From the NCBI GenBank assembly GCA_934045075.1, contig OW203734.1, positions 17,155,680-17,219,679 on the forward strand: a DNA stretch of 64,000 nucleotides, given 5' to 3'. The stretch's first letter is position 1. Each line of letters starts with the position of its first letter. Below are positions 1-11,421 of this stretch, one piece after another. This stretch comes from Yponomeuta sedellus. Taxonomy: Eukaryota > Arthropoda > Insecta > Lepidoptera > Yponomeutidae. The translations under genes and the position numbers were made by a program. The notes under the pieces are model-generated. The model was not told the origin of the DNA, made no database searches, and saw nothing but the letters and a program-made list of their open reading frames with translations.

Positions 1-1390
1 TTATTACAAGTACTGTAATGAAGTAAATGCGAAAATCGCCTTTATTTATAGGTGTATGAATATAGGTGATTGTTGATAAAAGTAATACATATTACTTTTT
101 AGTATCGAACACCCAAAATTTTTGCTTTGCCTTCAAAAGTAGGTACTTAACCAAATCATCTTGACCGGTAGCAAGGTCAAGCCTATATGTTATTCTCATA
201 ATGTCAGCACTATTTAATAGCTCAAGTTAATGTGGCTGGTTGCCATTGCAACATAATGTGACCAATATATCGATTATTGTAGGTAAGATGTTTCGCAATC
301 AGAAGCTTGCAACGGATCCAATAACGTTAACGTAGCAAATTCGTAGGTTTCATACCTAGGTAGGAGTAAATAGTCCTAGATACACATGTTGCAATTTACT
401 TTAGATTTTCTTGATCTTAATCAGATAATGTTCGAATTGGGTGAATATTTCACTATAGCAGAAGAAAATAAACTGTTATTTCCAGTTACCAGAAATCGGA
501 TGATGAGCTAAATAGGAAATTATAATTAATTCCTCTAGCTTATCCATAGAAAACATCGTATGATATCGATGAAATTACTATATAAATGTATTTCAGGATA
601 AATAATACTTATCTAGGTATTCTTTATAAAGCATTTGGTAGACTCCACAATATTATGTGAAAGTCAAACATTAGGTATTAATGATACCTACAGCTAAATA
701 TTTTGATGCAACGAGTTTTTTCCGTGTGGATCTTAGACTAGAGTATAGCTAGTATAGTCAACCTTTGGTTATCTCTTATGTAGGTGATACATTAAAATAT
801 TATGACCCCTCTAAATTCTTTATTTATGGGTTATGTAAAATTTACTGTATTTATTTTACTGTATGTTACAGATAAATTTAGATAGAAAATGAACGAGAAC
901 TGATGTTAGAAAACTGTTGAAAAAATATAAAACTATCTGCATAGGTTCAGTTACGTATAATGGGATGAGAATAATATCTTCAAGTTTCAATTAAAAAAAG
1001 ACAAAATGCTGTCGGTCGTATTTACAAAATCATGATTTCTTAAAATACTTTAACATCAAGTCTTAAAAAAATAATAACATGGAAAATGCTTTATTACCGG
1101 AATACCTTTAAGGAATGTTCAAAGGAACCAACTTTTATAAATAAAACTGTACTTTTTGACAACATATTTTTTCTTACACCGTGTATACTTCGTATCAAAT
1201 TTATAACTCCTGCGTCAACAGCTAAAGGTTGACAATCCCTGCCAGCCACCTATCATATTCGCATTCGCGTTAACTAAAGTGACACGTTAGTAGGAAATAG
1301 ATTTCCATTAATGAAAGTATACTTTTATGTGTCAGTGATATTATCATTAATTCACGATTTTACTTAAGTATACCCAAGGATTCAAGTAAC
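1..1390. other. AT-rich intergenic stretch, nothing recognised
   Basis: I see no coding exon, RNA gene or clear repeat here. I searched the minus strand for the missing last two exons of WDR61 copy 1 (the WD repeat with a GHxSWV-like start and the C-terminal IYDCP motif) and did not find them. Confidence 0.6.
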
Positions 1391-1439
1391 TGTAGAAGTA
1401 CATTTTTCCTACTGTGCAATGTTTTGTGTTTTCCGTAGT

Positions 1440-2060
1440 GAACGATAAACAGGAGACTTCAATCTGATCACTAACATTTTTGTGGGAAAAGTAAGGTATT
1501 CTTTGTGCCGACCATAAAATATGCCTAAAATACAAGTATTTCCTGGTTCTGCCAATCACCCAGTATTTGTGTCACATGAAAAGGATCACAAAATTTTGTT
1601 GTGTTGGAATCACCTTTTTTACAATGGGAGACGTCAATCTGACCATAAAATACAGTTAAGACGAAAATGTTTTGTGTCACTGTTGCGCAAGAAGGTTCAT
1701 CACATGAAGTCAATCTGATCACAAAGTAATTTGTGGTGCTGAATCTTTCTAACAGTGGGAGCCGTCAATCTGACCACAAAATATGATTAAGTTGAAATTG
1801 TACTTTTATGTTATTGTATGAAGGGCCATCACGGGAAGTCAATCTGATAACAAAATTTGTGGTGTTGTACCTTGTTCATGTGGGAGACGTCAATCTGACT
1901 ACAAAACAAACTGGGTTGAAAAAGCAAAGTTTTGTGTCACTGTTATGAAAAGTAGACACCAGTGGTGTTAAACTCATTCAGTGGGAGAAGCCAATCTGGT
2001 CACAAAACTATGACTGGGTAAATACAAGTATCACTTGGAATATTTCATGTCATTGTCTTA
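1440..2060. repeat. Degenerate tandem repeat with two alternating half-units
   Basis: The short core GTCAATCTGA followed by CCAC or TCAC and AAAAT recurs at about 1457, 1632, 1708, 1766, 1839, 1890 and 1990. Spacings alternate, so the full unit is about 125-134 bp and carries two related half-units, one preceded by GTGGGAGACGTC-like sequence and the other by a GGAAGTC-like sequence. Copies are strongly diverged. Short frames on both strands are by-products of the repeat. Confidence 0.6.
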
Positions 2061-2338
2061 ATGAGGAAACCTAACCGATACCGCAAATAATGTGTGCTGT
2101 TTTATCTAGTATATTACGAAACTGCACAAAACATAGCTAGTGGGTAAATACAATTCAGTTGAGCTTGGGGATCCTTTATTTAATTCAACTCAGTGACTAT
2201 GCGGACCTATCTCCACCAAGATGATGGTGAGTTGCATTCACTCAAGCTTCCTAGTGTCATTCGTTTTCATTGATGGAATTTATCATAAACTGTGTAGGTT
2301 GCTCGTAAAATTATTGAAACTATAAATTAGAATCACTC

Positions 2339-2460
2339 GATGTTATTGGGTATTCTGGAATAGCTGTAATGAGTTTGAGAGAGCGACAAGCCGCGCCAAC
2401 CGGCGCGGTGCGTCGTGAGCTCAAACGAATGGAAGCTGGTCCAGAATGCCCAATAACATC
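2339..2460. repeat. Long imperfect hairpin (foldback repeat)
   Basis: Two arms of 59 nt (2339-2397 and 2402-2460) are inverted copies of each other around a 4-nt loop. The outer 12 bp, an internal GTTTGAG block and the inner CCGCGCC block match exactly, and other positions carry scattered mismatches and G-T pairs. It may be a small MITE or a transcribed hairpin. No protein potential. Confidence 0.7.
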
Positions 2461-2463
2461 CTA

Positions 2464-2485
2464 CTTAACTAACTAACTAACTAAG
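2464..2485. repeat. ACTA microsatellite
   Basis: A run of about five tandem CTAA/ACTA units between the hairpin and the adjacent MITE. Confidence 0.7.
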
Positions 2486-2492
2486 GTGCTAC

Positions 2493-2754
2493 GGGGGTGC
2501 TAACTAGCGCCACTAATGGAATAAAAATCATAAGTGGTTTTATAATACCTTTTTCAAAGTGTTAACCATGTTGGTGACAGCTATTAGAAACTACAGTCTA
2601 GTACCCAGGATGAACAACCTAGGACTTTCTAGGCTGTATGATCTAAAAATAGTTACCACTGATATTAAGATTTTTATGTTCACTTTTTGAAAAAAAAAGT
2701 GAAATAAAACAAGTCATAATTTTTATTCCATTAGTGGCGCAATTTAGCACCCCA
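2493..2754. mobile_element. MITE of the GGTGCTAA / GCGCCACTAATGG inverted-repeat family
   Basis: Terminal inverted repeats of about 37 bp start GGGGTGCTAA and contain GCGCCACTAATGGAATAAAA at both ends. The interior holds one copy of a motif (CTACAGTCTAG, then CCTAGG, then AAAATAGTTA) that resembles the unit of the minisatellite at 59.8-60.8 kb, so the two elements belong to one family. Non-coding. Confidence 0.8.
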
Positions 2755-2837
2755 AATCGCCCTAATAGATCCATAATAATAATTTTCAGCACTAAAAGTA
2801 CAGCTCGCGCCATCTACTGGCAAACGCTTGTACTTAC

Positions 2838-5761
2838 ACGTCCAGAATCTTCAAAGTACCATCGTTGCTTCCGGTCAGCAACAGTTTCGAGTTGGGGGAG
2901 AAGCAAACGCTTCGTATAGTCGTCTTATGCGCCTCTACAGTGTGGACGAGTTTGCCTTGCGCCACGTCGAATATGCAGACGACACCGTCGACTGATCCGC
3001 TGGCTATGTATCTATAGTCTGGGCTCTGTTAATACACAAAACAGTGGTTTATGATGCTTATGATGATGCTTATGATGACCGTAAAAAGTCACAGTAATGG
3101 TAAAAGCTTATACTTGAGGGACTGCGGCTAGGACTGCCGCTCTGGAGCCTAGCTTATGCATAGAATAACGCCGCCCGTGAAGTGGGAACCTTTGAGTTGG
3201 ATGTGTCTTGGGGCGGCTTATTTGGTTAGTGTGCTTATTCTGTTTCAAGTGTTTAGTTTTAATTTTCCATTTTATATATCTTACATGATTGTTATTGCTT
3301 ACAGTTACTTGAGTTAGTTAAAAGATATGTCATCAATCATCATACAAAAAAACCGGCCAAGTGCGAGTCAGACTCGCGCACCGAGGGTTCCGTACAAACC
3401 TGTATTATAGACCTGAGTATTTGGTATGAATTTCAATTTAATACCTCTACGCGTTTTTGAGGAAATGGGTAGTAAGTTTAAAATTATTAAAAAAAAATAT
3501 ATTATGTGATGTAACTAAAAATTTATGGTTTTCGTAATTTTTCCTTTATCTATGCTATAAGACGTTGCTTCGTACCAAATTTCAAGATTCTGAGTTCACG
3601 GGAAGCACCCTGTAGGTTTTGATTCCCTTGCAAGTGTCGAAATTTTGCGGCATAAACGGCTGTATCTTTTGATTGCGTTGGCTTAGAAGTTTGATTTTTT
3701 CACAGCTTCAAGGGACAGTAGACCTAAGTAATTGATATAAATTTCAGCTTCATACCTCCACGCGTTCCTGAGAAAAAGGGTCTTGACAGACGGACGGACG
3801 GACGGACGGACAGACGGACAACAAAGTGATCCTATAAGGGTTCCGTTTTTTCTTTTTGAGGTACGGAACCCTAAAAAGTACCAGCTGAACTGCATGAGTT
3901 TCAAAAATATTACTTACCCAAGCAACACACAGAGTAAACTTGCCCCTGGTATCCAAGACCCGATCTACCTTCCCATGTTCTACACCATAAACCACAACTT
4001 TGCCAGTATGACTGCCCGTAACAAGCTGACTGCCATCTGGTGAGAAGCAAAGCTTCCAGACGTCTGTGGCTTCAGTTTCAATTGTGTGTATGTTGATGCC
4101 TGAAGTTATATCCCAGATCATTAGGGTGGAGTCTAATGAACTGCTGGCTAGAGCTAGAAACAATATAAATCAAGATTAAACACATAAGCCCTGAGTTTCT
4201 CACACACTAACAATCTGTATTCTACTGATACCAGATGGCAGCTGGCCAAAGTGCATAGAAATAAAACAAATGACAGTCAACAGTCTGCTGTTAACTGTCA
4301 TTTGTTACTCTGGTAACAAATTATTAGTGTATAAGAAACCCAAGGTTAGGACACAAAAACACTTATTTCGGTGCAAAGTTGGGACAACTGCACAACAGTA
4401 AATAGGCAAAAATACAAATGAGAATAAAATACACCAAGTGGGACCTCTCATAATAGTTACTTACAAAATTCAAACAAACCAACAGCCCCATACAAGCCAA
4501 GACACTGGCCCTAAAACAGAGATTGTCAAGATAGGTATTGGGAAAATTATTCACAAGCACTAGGGGGCAAGCCCCATGCAGGCTTACATGTGCCAACCCT
4601 AAACATGAACATCTGTCTCTGTGGCACTCGCCGTCAGCTTTGCATATTGAGCTATGATTCTGCCTCACAGTCAGTTAGACACCCTGTGCTACCTTACACT
4701 CAGGGTCATCTGCATTTGTGTTATCTATTTTATTATAGGGACTCTACTGTTCTTAAAACCGAAAAACAAAAAAAAACTAGTCTCCCCCATGTTTTGTATG
4801 AGATATTTTGTGTTTTGTATTATTTCTTTGACAATATACATACTTCATACTACTAAGTGGCATTTTAAAAGTGATGCAAGACTATCAAATACTTACTATG
4901 GCCATCGGAGCTAACTGCAATAGAGACAACACTCATGGAGTGTCCTTCCAAAGTGTGAAGCAACTCCACCCTATTGCTACCAAACAGCCAAATCTTGACC
5001 AGTCCATCTAGTCCTCCTGTCACTATGAAATCTCTTGCTGGATCCCTGAAAATTATTATTATGCTAATAATTTGGTATTTGAATGCATGGTTTATGTGTT
5101 TGATAAGTGTAGAAATCAAAATACTGCAATATCAAGGCAAGGTCTGAATCACTTAGTACCTATGTTCTTTTTATTTATGTTACTGCATAAAGTTTATTTA
5201 TGCCTGACACAGGAAGATACAAAAAGAGAAGTTCGAGAGTAAGAAAGAATCAGGAAATCCACCTGTTTGATCCAACATCTTCAAGACAAATTCATTCCTA
5301 TCAGCTATTTTCGCTTGAACATTTGCAAAGGATAGGGAAGGATCAGGCAATGAAGAATGGATACCTGGCGGCCAAAGACCGGTTGGCCGCCGTCTCAGCT
5401 ATATGTGGAAGGACAATGCAGCCAAAGACCAGCTCGAGCTGCAGGCAGGTGACTGGCAATTCAGGTAGCGGATTAAACATGATATTTAAGTCTAATTCAT
5501 TGACTGGACTGTCAAGTTTTGGCATACCAAACAGAACATAGGCTGGTAGTAATTTCAACGAGAAATAGAACATACTTCTCTGTGGGGTCAGTTTTAGCCC
5601 ACCCGCAGCAGTAAATTGGGTCTTCGTGCGCATCTTCCTCTTTGAAGAGTATAGAATACTGAAAAAAATACCAAGCATTAGTGAGCTACGGTTACGTATA
5701 CTGTGTTTCTTTACGAAAATATAAGTTACTATGATAACATTGATAACATAACACTTACCAT
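2838..5761 (-). CDS. WD repeat-containing protein 61 (SKI8), copy 1, 3' end not found
   Basis: A WD40 beta-propeller scaffold of the PAF1 transcription-elongation and SKI RNA-decay complexes. Five minus-strand coding exons splice in frame: 5759-5761 (the ATG alone, followed by GTAAGT), 5576-5658, 4897-5045, 3918-4153 and 2838-3025. The start encodes MYSILFKEEDAHEDPIYCCG, matching the family N-terminus, and the LDTRGKF signature is present. Exons 4 and 5 (236 and 188 nt) have exactly the lengths and phases of the second copy downstream. The last exon ends at a good donor (GT|GTAAGT), but the two exons expected after it, coding the last WD repeats and the C-terminus, are not visible in 1-2837. 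The gene either continues beyond the window through a long intron or is truncated. The copy is well diverged from copy 2 (roughly half identical over exon 4), so the duplication is old. Confidence 0.85.
3345..3877. repeat. Interspersed repeat with GGAC tract in intron 4 of WDR61 copy 1
   Basis: It begins CCGGCCAAGTGCGAGTCAGA and ends GTACGGAACCCTAAA, with a (GGAC)n stretch near 3785-3830 and the phrase AACAAAGTGATCCTATAAGG. GGTTCCGTAC near the left end and GTACGGAACC at the right end are inverted. This sequence type is, to my knowledge, common in lepidopteran introns and is one reason for the taxonomic call. Confidence 0.7.
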
Positions 5762-6200
5762 AATTGAGGCGGGCCTGAGGTAGGTATTTAGATCAGTTGT
5801 ACTCAGTTATAGAGATATATAACAAGAACAATTTAATTTTAACTAAGATACCACATACCTGCAATGCAAAAGTAGACTTTCGTCGGTGCACAAATTCACA
5901 AATTTGTGCTCGTTTTGTTTGTTGACATTAGAGTGCTACGCTTTACCCCTTTACCCACCTTTACCCTTTACCAGAGTTGCCACCACAGAACATTGCTACC
6001 TTGCAGAAAACTTTTTCACTAGTTTTGGTTTGATATTTCACCAGATTTACGGATATTTTTAACTAAAAATATCCCCAGAATTCACTAAATAATTTAAAAT
6101 TAATTGCAAGGTAAGTAAAAAAAATCATTTTGATTGTGAAAACAATTAACACAAATAAACATGACAAAACTAAAAATCTACTTCAAATACTTCTGCTGGT
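5762..6200 (-). promoter_or_regulatory. Upstream region of WDR61 copy 1
   Basis: On the minus strand a good donor (GCAG|GTATGT, near 5868) suggests a non-coding 5' exon spliced ahead of the exon that carries the start codon. A short TTTACCC-rich repeat lies at about 5940-5970. No core promoter motif could be fixed. Confidence 0.3.
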
Positions 6201-6602
6201 ATTCTCAGAATAAGGATTAGAGCCTCAGAATAAGGACTAAAGCATAGAAGGAGCGTTATAAAACGAACGCCTGACACATGTCTGTCTCGTTAGTATGAAA
6301 CGTCGCCAACCACGTGTTAGACAGAGAAAAATATAGTAGTGTGATGTTTTATTATTCAAAACGTACTACCCTCAATTGTCAAGTTGGTTACCTTTGGTTA
6401 CCATTATGCTACCAAATTAGAGATGTTTAGAAAATAACAACTTGTAGTATGCTGCCAAATACCTTCAATTTGGCAGTGTGTTAGACAACAGATGTTGGAG
6501 TGCGTCGTCTCCAGAAACCTTGTGTTTTTTGGGTTGTTCTAAAACAATCTGAAGTGGATTTCAGTGGATATTCGTAGTATGGAGTACACGTAATACATCG
6601 GA

Positions 6603-7530
6603 ATGGCGTGTGTGATATTGGGATGTAAAACCCAATCGGGAGAAGAGAAAACAAAACCACCTTCATCAGCTTCCATCGGTAAGACTCAATTTTGTGTACT
6701 GTATAGTGGTTTTTTCCCTTGAATTTTAACTATGACCTACTGGAATTGCAACATAGCTTTAATATAATTTGAGAATAGTGTTTCAAAGTAATAAATCATG
6801 AGTATAATCAATTTTATCACACTAACAAGTTTGTTGTTTATTTTAGGGCGATAGGGATGGGCGTTTCCACTCCCTCAGTGAAAAAGTTATCGATATTTAG
6901 TAAAGAAGTTCTTTTTATTTCTTGTGTTTATTCCATTATATCTGTAATTAACTTTTGAAAGCTCGATTCAGTAACGTTGTATGAAGTTACCAATTTGATT
7001 GTTGATGATTATTGATTAATATTTTTCCTGTTTGAATCTATTCATTGCATTGATATATTTATAGATTCAGCATGATAAATTAAAAAACTACCAAAAGGGG
7101 TTTTGATATTATTTTTATTTACAATAATTCCACCTACTTTCATAAAATTTAGAACTTTTAATAAGATATGTTCATATATCTTATAGAAAATTAACTTGAA
7201 TAGTTTTCACTGCACAATCTACGTGTAGCAATATAATAATAATGTAGGGAACAAATCGCATCACTATTGTGAAAAAATGTGTCCAGTTCTGGATTTTATA
7301 TCTACGGTTTGCTGTCAAATTAATAGAGAACTTCAAGGGTGTCAATCTGTCATAAATAAAATTAACGTTTGAACTGATTATGGCGATTTTTAATTAATAA
7401 TTATTTATTTCAGGTTACCCGAAGATAGCACAATGCAACAAATGTGGATAGACGGTATGGCTTCACGGTCAAATTGGTATTGAACAAAATCACATTTTGA
7501 AGGAGATGGCTTCATTTACAAGATTAGGTT
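6603..7530 (+). pseudogene. THAP zinc-finger remnant of transposon copy A
   Basis: Exon 1 starts with ATG at 6603 and encodes the THAP opening MACVILGCK, ending at a CG|GTAAGA donor (6678). Exon 2 begins after TTTCAG at 7414 and encodes LPEDSTMQQMWIDGM, the segment after the FHR-P motif of THAP domains. A small indel shifts the frame before the FHR motif, and a stop follows the NWY residues, so the gene is broken. THAP domains bind transposon ends or promoters. Confidence 0.65.
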
Positions 7531-8069
7531 AGGACTTTATTTTTTAACAAAGACTGTTATTTAACGAGCAATAATTTCATATAAACAAATTAATTTGTGT
7601 AACTTCTCTACTGATTTATAAGGATGTTTATAAATAGCCAGAATTGTAATGTTAATATTTGCATACCTCTTCCTAGTAGTACTAACATTAAATGTTTTTT
7701 TAATTTTTCCTATTATTTTATTTTACGTGTTCTTCTTGCTTTTTGTAATTCCCTGTGTAATTTAAAGGCACTGCTCTGGTTCCTGATACACAGGATACCC
7801 TTCTTCAGGAACCAGGAATTTTAAACAAAGAGAGTGTGACGCTGGTTGTGCAATAAATTATTTAATAAATTTCCGTAAAAACGTCTTCTAACTTTTGTCA
7901 AATAAAAAACAATCTATCACAATTTATTGTTATACTTCTTTTTCTATGAGCTGCGCTCTAAAATTTTGAATGCACAAAGCTCGCTATCTAGGTATGGTTA
8001 GATCGAGGAAAATTTCTTTTTTGGATGCAAATTGAACTTGTACAAATAGATAGTTTTCTGTAGTTTTTT

Positions 8070-11050
8070 TCAGCTAACCTGGGCTCAATGTCATGTTGTA
8101 CATACATACAAACTTACATTACATACCAGATTTAGCAATTACAAGTTACAACCTTAGTAAATCAAATATATAACAATCTCACTGTGCATGAACAATCTCA
8201 CTGTAAACTTTCTATACCGAATATTATCGAGTGCTGTGCAATTGAACTTACTGACCTATGACGTTTTGGTAGCTTGCGTATATAGAATTCCTAAATCCAA
8301 TCAATCGGCTATGTACCTTGATTTGTTTTATGAGAAAATGACAACTATGCTACAAAAATTGTTTATTATATCTAATAAACGTACTGTTTTATGTGGAGAT
8401 TTTAACATCGACACTCTAAAAAACAATCCTGAGACAAATGAGTTTAAAAACTTTCTTTTAGGATACAAACTGACACTGGCGTTATCTCTACCAACAAGGC
8501 CAGTAAGCGGCACATGTCTAGATAAGTTTGCGCTGAATATAAACTTTGCGGGGTTGGAATTGCGAGGTGCTTGATTATGGTCTTTCAGATCACACTGCGC
8601 AGCTATTACAGTATTCTGTGAAAAAGACTTGCAATATTGATTTTTGGAAAACAAAAAGAAGAGACTACAGCAGAGAAAACCTCGTGCGGTTTAGAGAGCA
8701 CATCAAATGTCTGTCATTTGCTGAAACTTATGAAACCGATGACCCAAATAAAGCCTACGACAGCTTCAGGGACACTTTTCAGCTTCTTTACAATTTGTGT
8801 TTTCCCTATATCGATATAAAAATTAAGAAAAAACAAAAAAGGTTGTCTCGAGGTGTAAAAATATGCAGTAAACGCCAAAGACAACTTTTATGGCAATGGC
8901 GAGTCAATCCAACTCAAGATCGTAGAATCATATTTAATAAATACTCTAAAAAACTAAAACGTATCATAAAACTTACTCAAAGGGAACAAAACAATTACCA
9001 AATTGAACACTCAACGAATAAATAAAAACTGCCTGGAATATAATAAACAAATGCAAATCCTCATTTCCGGATGAGCCGATCTCAAAAATTAAAATAGCTA
9101 ATGGGGAAATAACTGACCCCAAAAAAATCGCAGAAGCTTTTAATAATTACTTTATCGACGAAATCAAACCTACTTTGACATCATTACATATATCCAAACG
9201 AACAAAAATTAATGTACAAACTCAATCAATGTTTTTAAACCCTGCTATACCAGAAAATATTAGAAGAATAATAATGAACCTAAAAAATAAAAATAGTGTA
9301 GGGTTTGATGGAATACACACCAAAGTACTCAAATATGTCAGTGACCTAATAGCAGCACCCCTCAGCTACGTAATGAACACCTACATTACAGCAGGGATAT
9401 ACCCAAAAAACTTAAAGCCAGTTATCATTAAGCCACTCTTTAAAAAAGAAAACAGAGAACTTATGAAATTTTATAGACCTGTCGCTCCAGTATCTGTTGT
9501 CTCAAAAATCTTTGAAAAGTATATACATAATGCACTCGTATCCTACCTAGAAAAATTCTCTTTACTGACCGAAGAACAAAAAGGTTTTCGTAAAGGCAAA
9601 ACAATAAATATGGCAGTTTATGAATTTTTAAAATATGTGACAACGAGTATGAATAAAAGAAACCCTATTTTTGCTCTGTATATGGATATGACTAAGGCAT
9701 TTGACTACGTGAACCATAAGACACTGATTCAAAAGCTTGAAACCTATGGTATCAGAGGAAATATTCTAAATCTTATCGAATCATACCCAAGCGATAGGAC
9801 CCAGTCTACCGAAATATCTAGAATTAACATTAAATCTAAAAGTGAATTAAAGTTCTTTTCAAACTCAAGACAAGTACAATGTGGCGTGCCTCAAGAAGTG
9901 TTTTGGGACCCCTCCTCTTTATAATTTACATTAATGACCTCCCCAAATATGTATCTAGTCCCATGACTTTATTTGCTGACGACAGTACTGTAATTATTGA
10001 ATGCAATGAACTTGACGATAATAAAAACAAAATAAATGACATACTAAAAGACATAATTAGTTGGATGACTAACAATAATTTACTGGTTAATTTAGAAAAA
10101 ACATATCTAATGAATTTTTATCAGCGTACATCTAAACTTGACAAATTGAATATTGAATATAATGGGACATCTATCAAACAAGTTGAGACCACTAGATTCT
10201 TAGGGTTAACCATAGATAGTAATTATGTTGGAAGCAACAAATAAAAACAATGAGTGAGAAGCTGAGCACATTTGCATTCTTGTTATTCAAATTGTCAAAA
10301 ATTCTTAGCACAAAAAACTGCCTTACAGCCTACCATGGGTTTGTCGCTTCCACACTGAGATACGGAATAATTTTTTGGGGTCAACAGATAGAGACATTAT
10401 TTTTAAAGCACAACAACGTTGTGTTAGAACTATTTTTGGTCTTAAAAGAACAGATAGTTGCAGACCATTGAATCACACAGACAGATTGAATCCGCAATAT
10501 TCTGTTAAGGCTTCCACAGTTCGTTCTAATGACATACGCTCGCATCACAGACACAGGCTTTGCTTACAAAGATCCAGCACAGCTCTGATGAGCAAAAGCG
10601 TTTTTTGTATGGCTCCGTTGATATATAATAAAATTCCCAATGACATTAAAGACCTCAACCTAAGGCAATTTAAAAATAAATTGTTTATATTATTAATTAA
10701 TAAATGCTATTACAATATTAACGATATCTTGTGTGACAAAACTATTTAATTAGTTGTAGAATCTTGTTATAAATTATTGTGTATGTTAGATGACATTTGA
10801 ATTGATTACTGACAATTGTGATAAGTACTTATTATTGTCATTACTATTATTATTGCATGTTTGCATGAACATTCATACGCTCTAAAGGGCAGAACATGGA
10901 ATGAACTAATGTAAGCCTTAACACCTTTTATTATTACCTATGTTCATGAATAAATGATTCTTATTCTCTTATTCTTATTCATGTTATTGAACTCTTCCTT
11001 AATAGGTTCACCGATTTTCATGAGTTTGTGTATTTGCAACATATAGGTAA
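8070..11050 (+). mobile_element. CR1-like non-LTR retrotransposon, 5'-truncated, inserted in THAP transposon A
   Basis: The limits come from comparison with the empty counterpart in copy B: the host sequence breaks after a T-run near 8069 and resumes at GAGAACAAG near 11050. Coding remnants lie at 8188-10749, followed by a short ATTCTT-type 3' repeat at about 10955-10980. A short extra stretch follows the tail before the host sequence resumes. Confidence 0.7.
8188..10749 (+). pseudogene. Endonuclease-reverse transcriptase of the CR1-like element, frameshifted
   Basis: Overlapping open segments in different frames (8188-8574, 8546-9025, 9175-9924, 9879-10244, 10250-10471 and 10375-10749) carry the C-terminal part of an AP-type endonuclease (LCGDFNIDTL), reverse-transcriptase palm motifs (YMDMTKAFDYVNH, QCGVPQ and LFADDSTVII) and the usual C-terminal helix region. 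At least five frame breaks and the missing N-terminus make it non-functional. No RNase H follows the reverse transcriptase, which fits CR1/Jockey-type elements. Confidence 0.8.
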
Positions 11051-11421
11051 GTGAGAACAAGAATTCGGAGAGCTGAGAATTTATCGTATAGTTAATAGAT
11101 ATGGCACACCAACGTTTGCGGCGCCAGCTAATACCATATAATATTAATATGGACTGCTATATTTACAGAATGTTTAGTTAAGGAATAAATAATATCGACG
11201 TTTTCGTGTTGAATGTCCCATTCTTATGGATTTCTACTTTTGTCTATGACCCCCTATATAACTATGACTTATTGTAAAATTTCGAGTGTACGAGTTGTCC
11301 CTTTTTGGCACAAAGAATCATCGTAAGAGCAACAAGGAAAGCTATTCAATAATTACTTTTTATTTTACGGCTCCTTCTATGCTTTAGTCCTTATTCTGAG
11401 CTGGTATTTCAGACCACAAAG

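Larger units (their letters stand above)
6224..11400 (+). mobile_element. THAP-bearing inverted-repeat transposon, copy A
   Basis: Perfect 31-bp terminal inverted repeats (6224-6254 and 11370-11400) start CTCAGAATAAGGACTAAAGC. A second, imperfect copy of the repeat start lies just outside on the left (about 6203). Inside is a decayed THAP zinc-finger gene in two exons (6603-6678 and from 7414). A CR1-like retrotransposon fills about 8070-11050; the opposite-orientation copy at 39.2-43.3 kb lacks it and so shows the uninterrupted sequence. THAP plus 31-bp repeats suggests a relative of the P-element superfamily, but no catalytic domain remains, so the superfamily is an inference. Confidence 0.75.

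Noticed and set aside
3750..4163. Long minus-strand frame extending the WDR61 exon into the GGAC repeat
   Set aside because: The WD-repeat similarity stops at a GTAAGT donor (3918); the rest is intron repeat.
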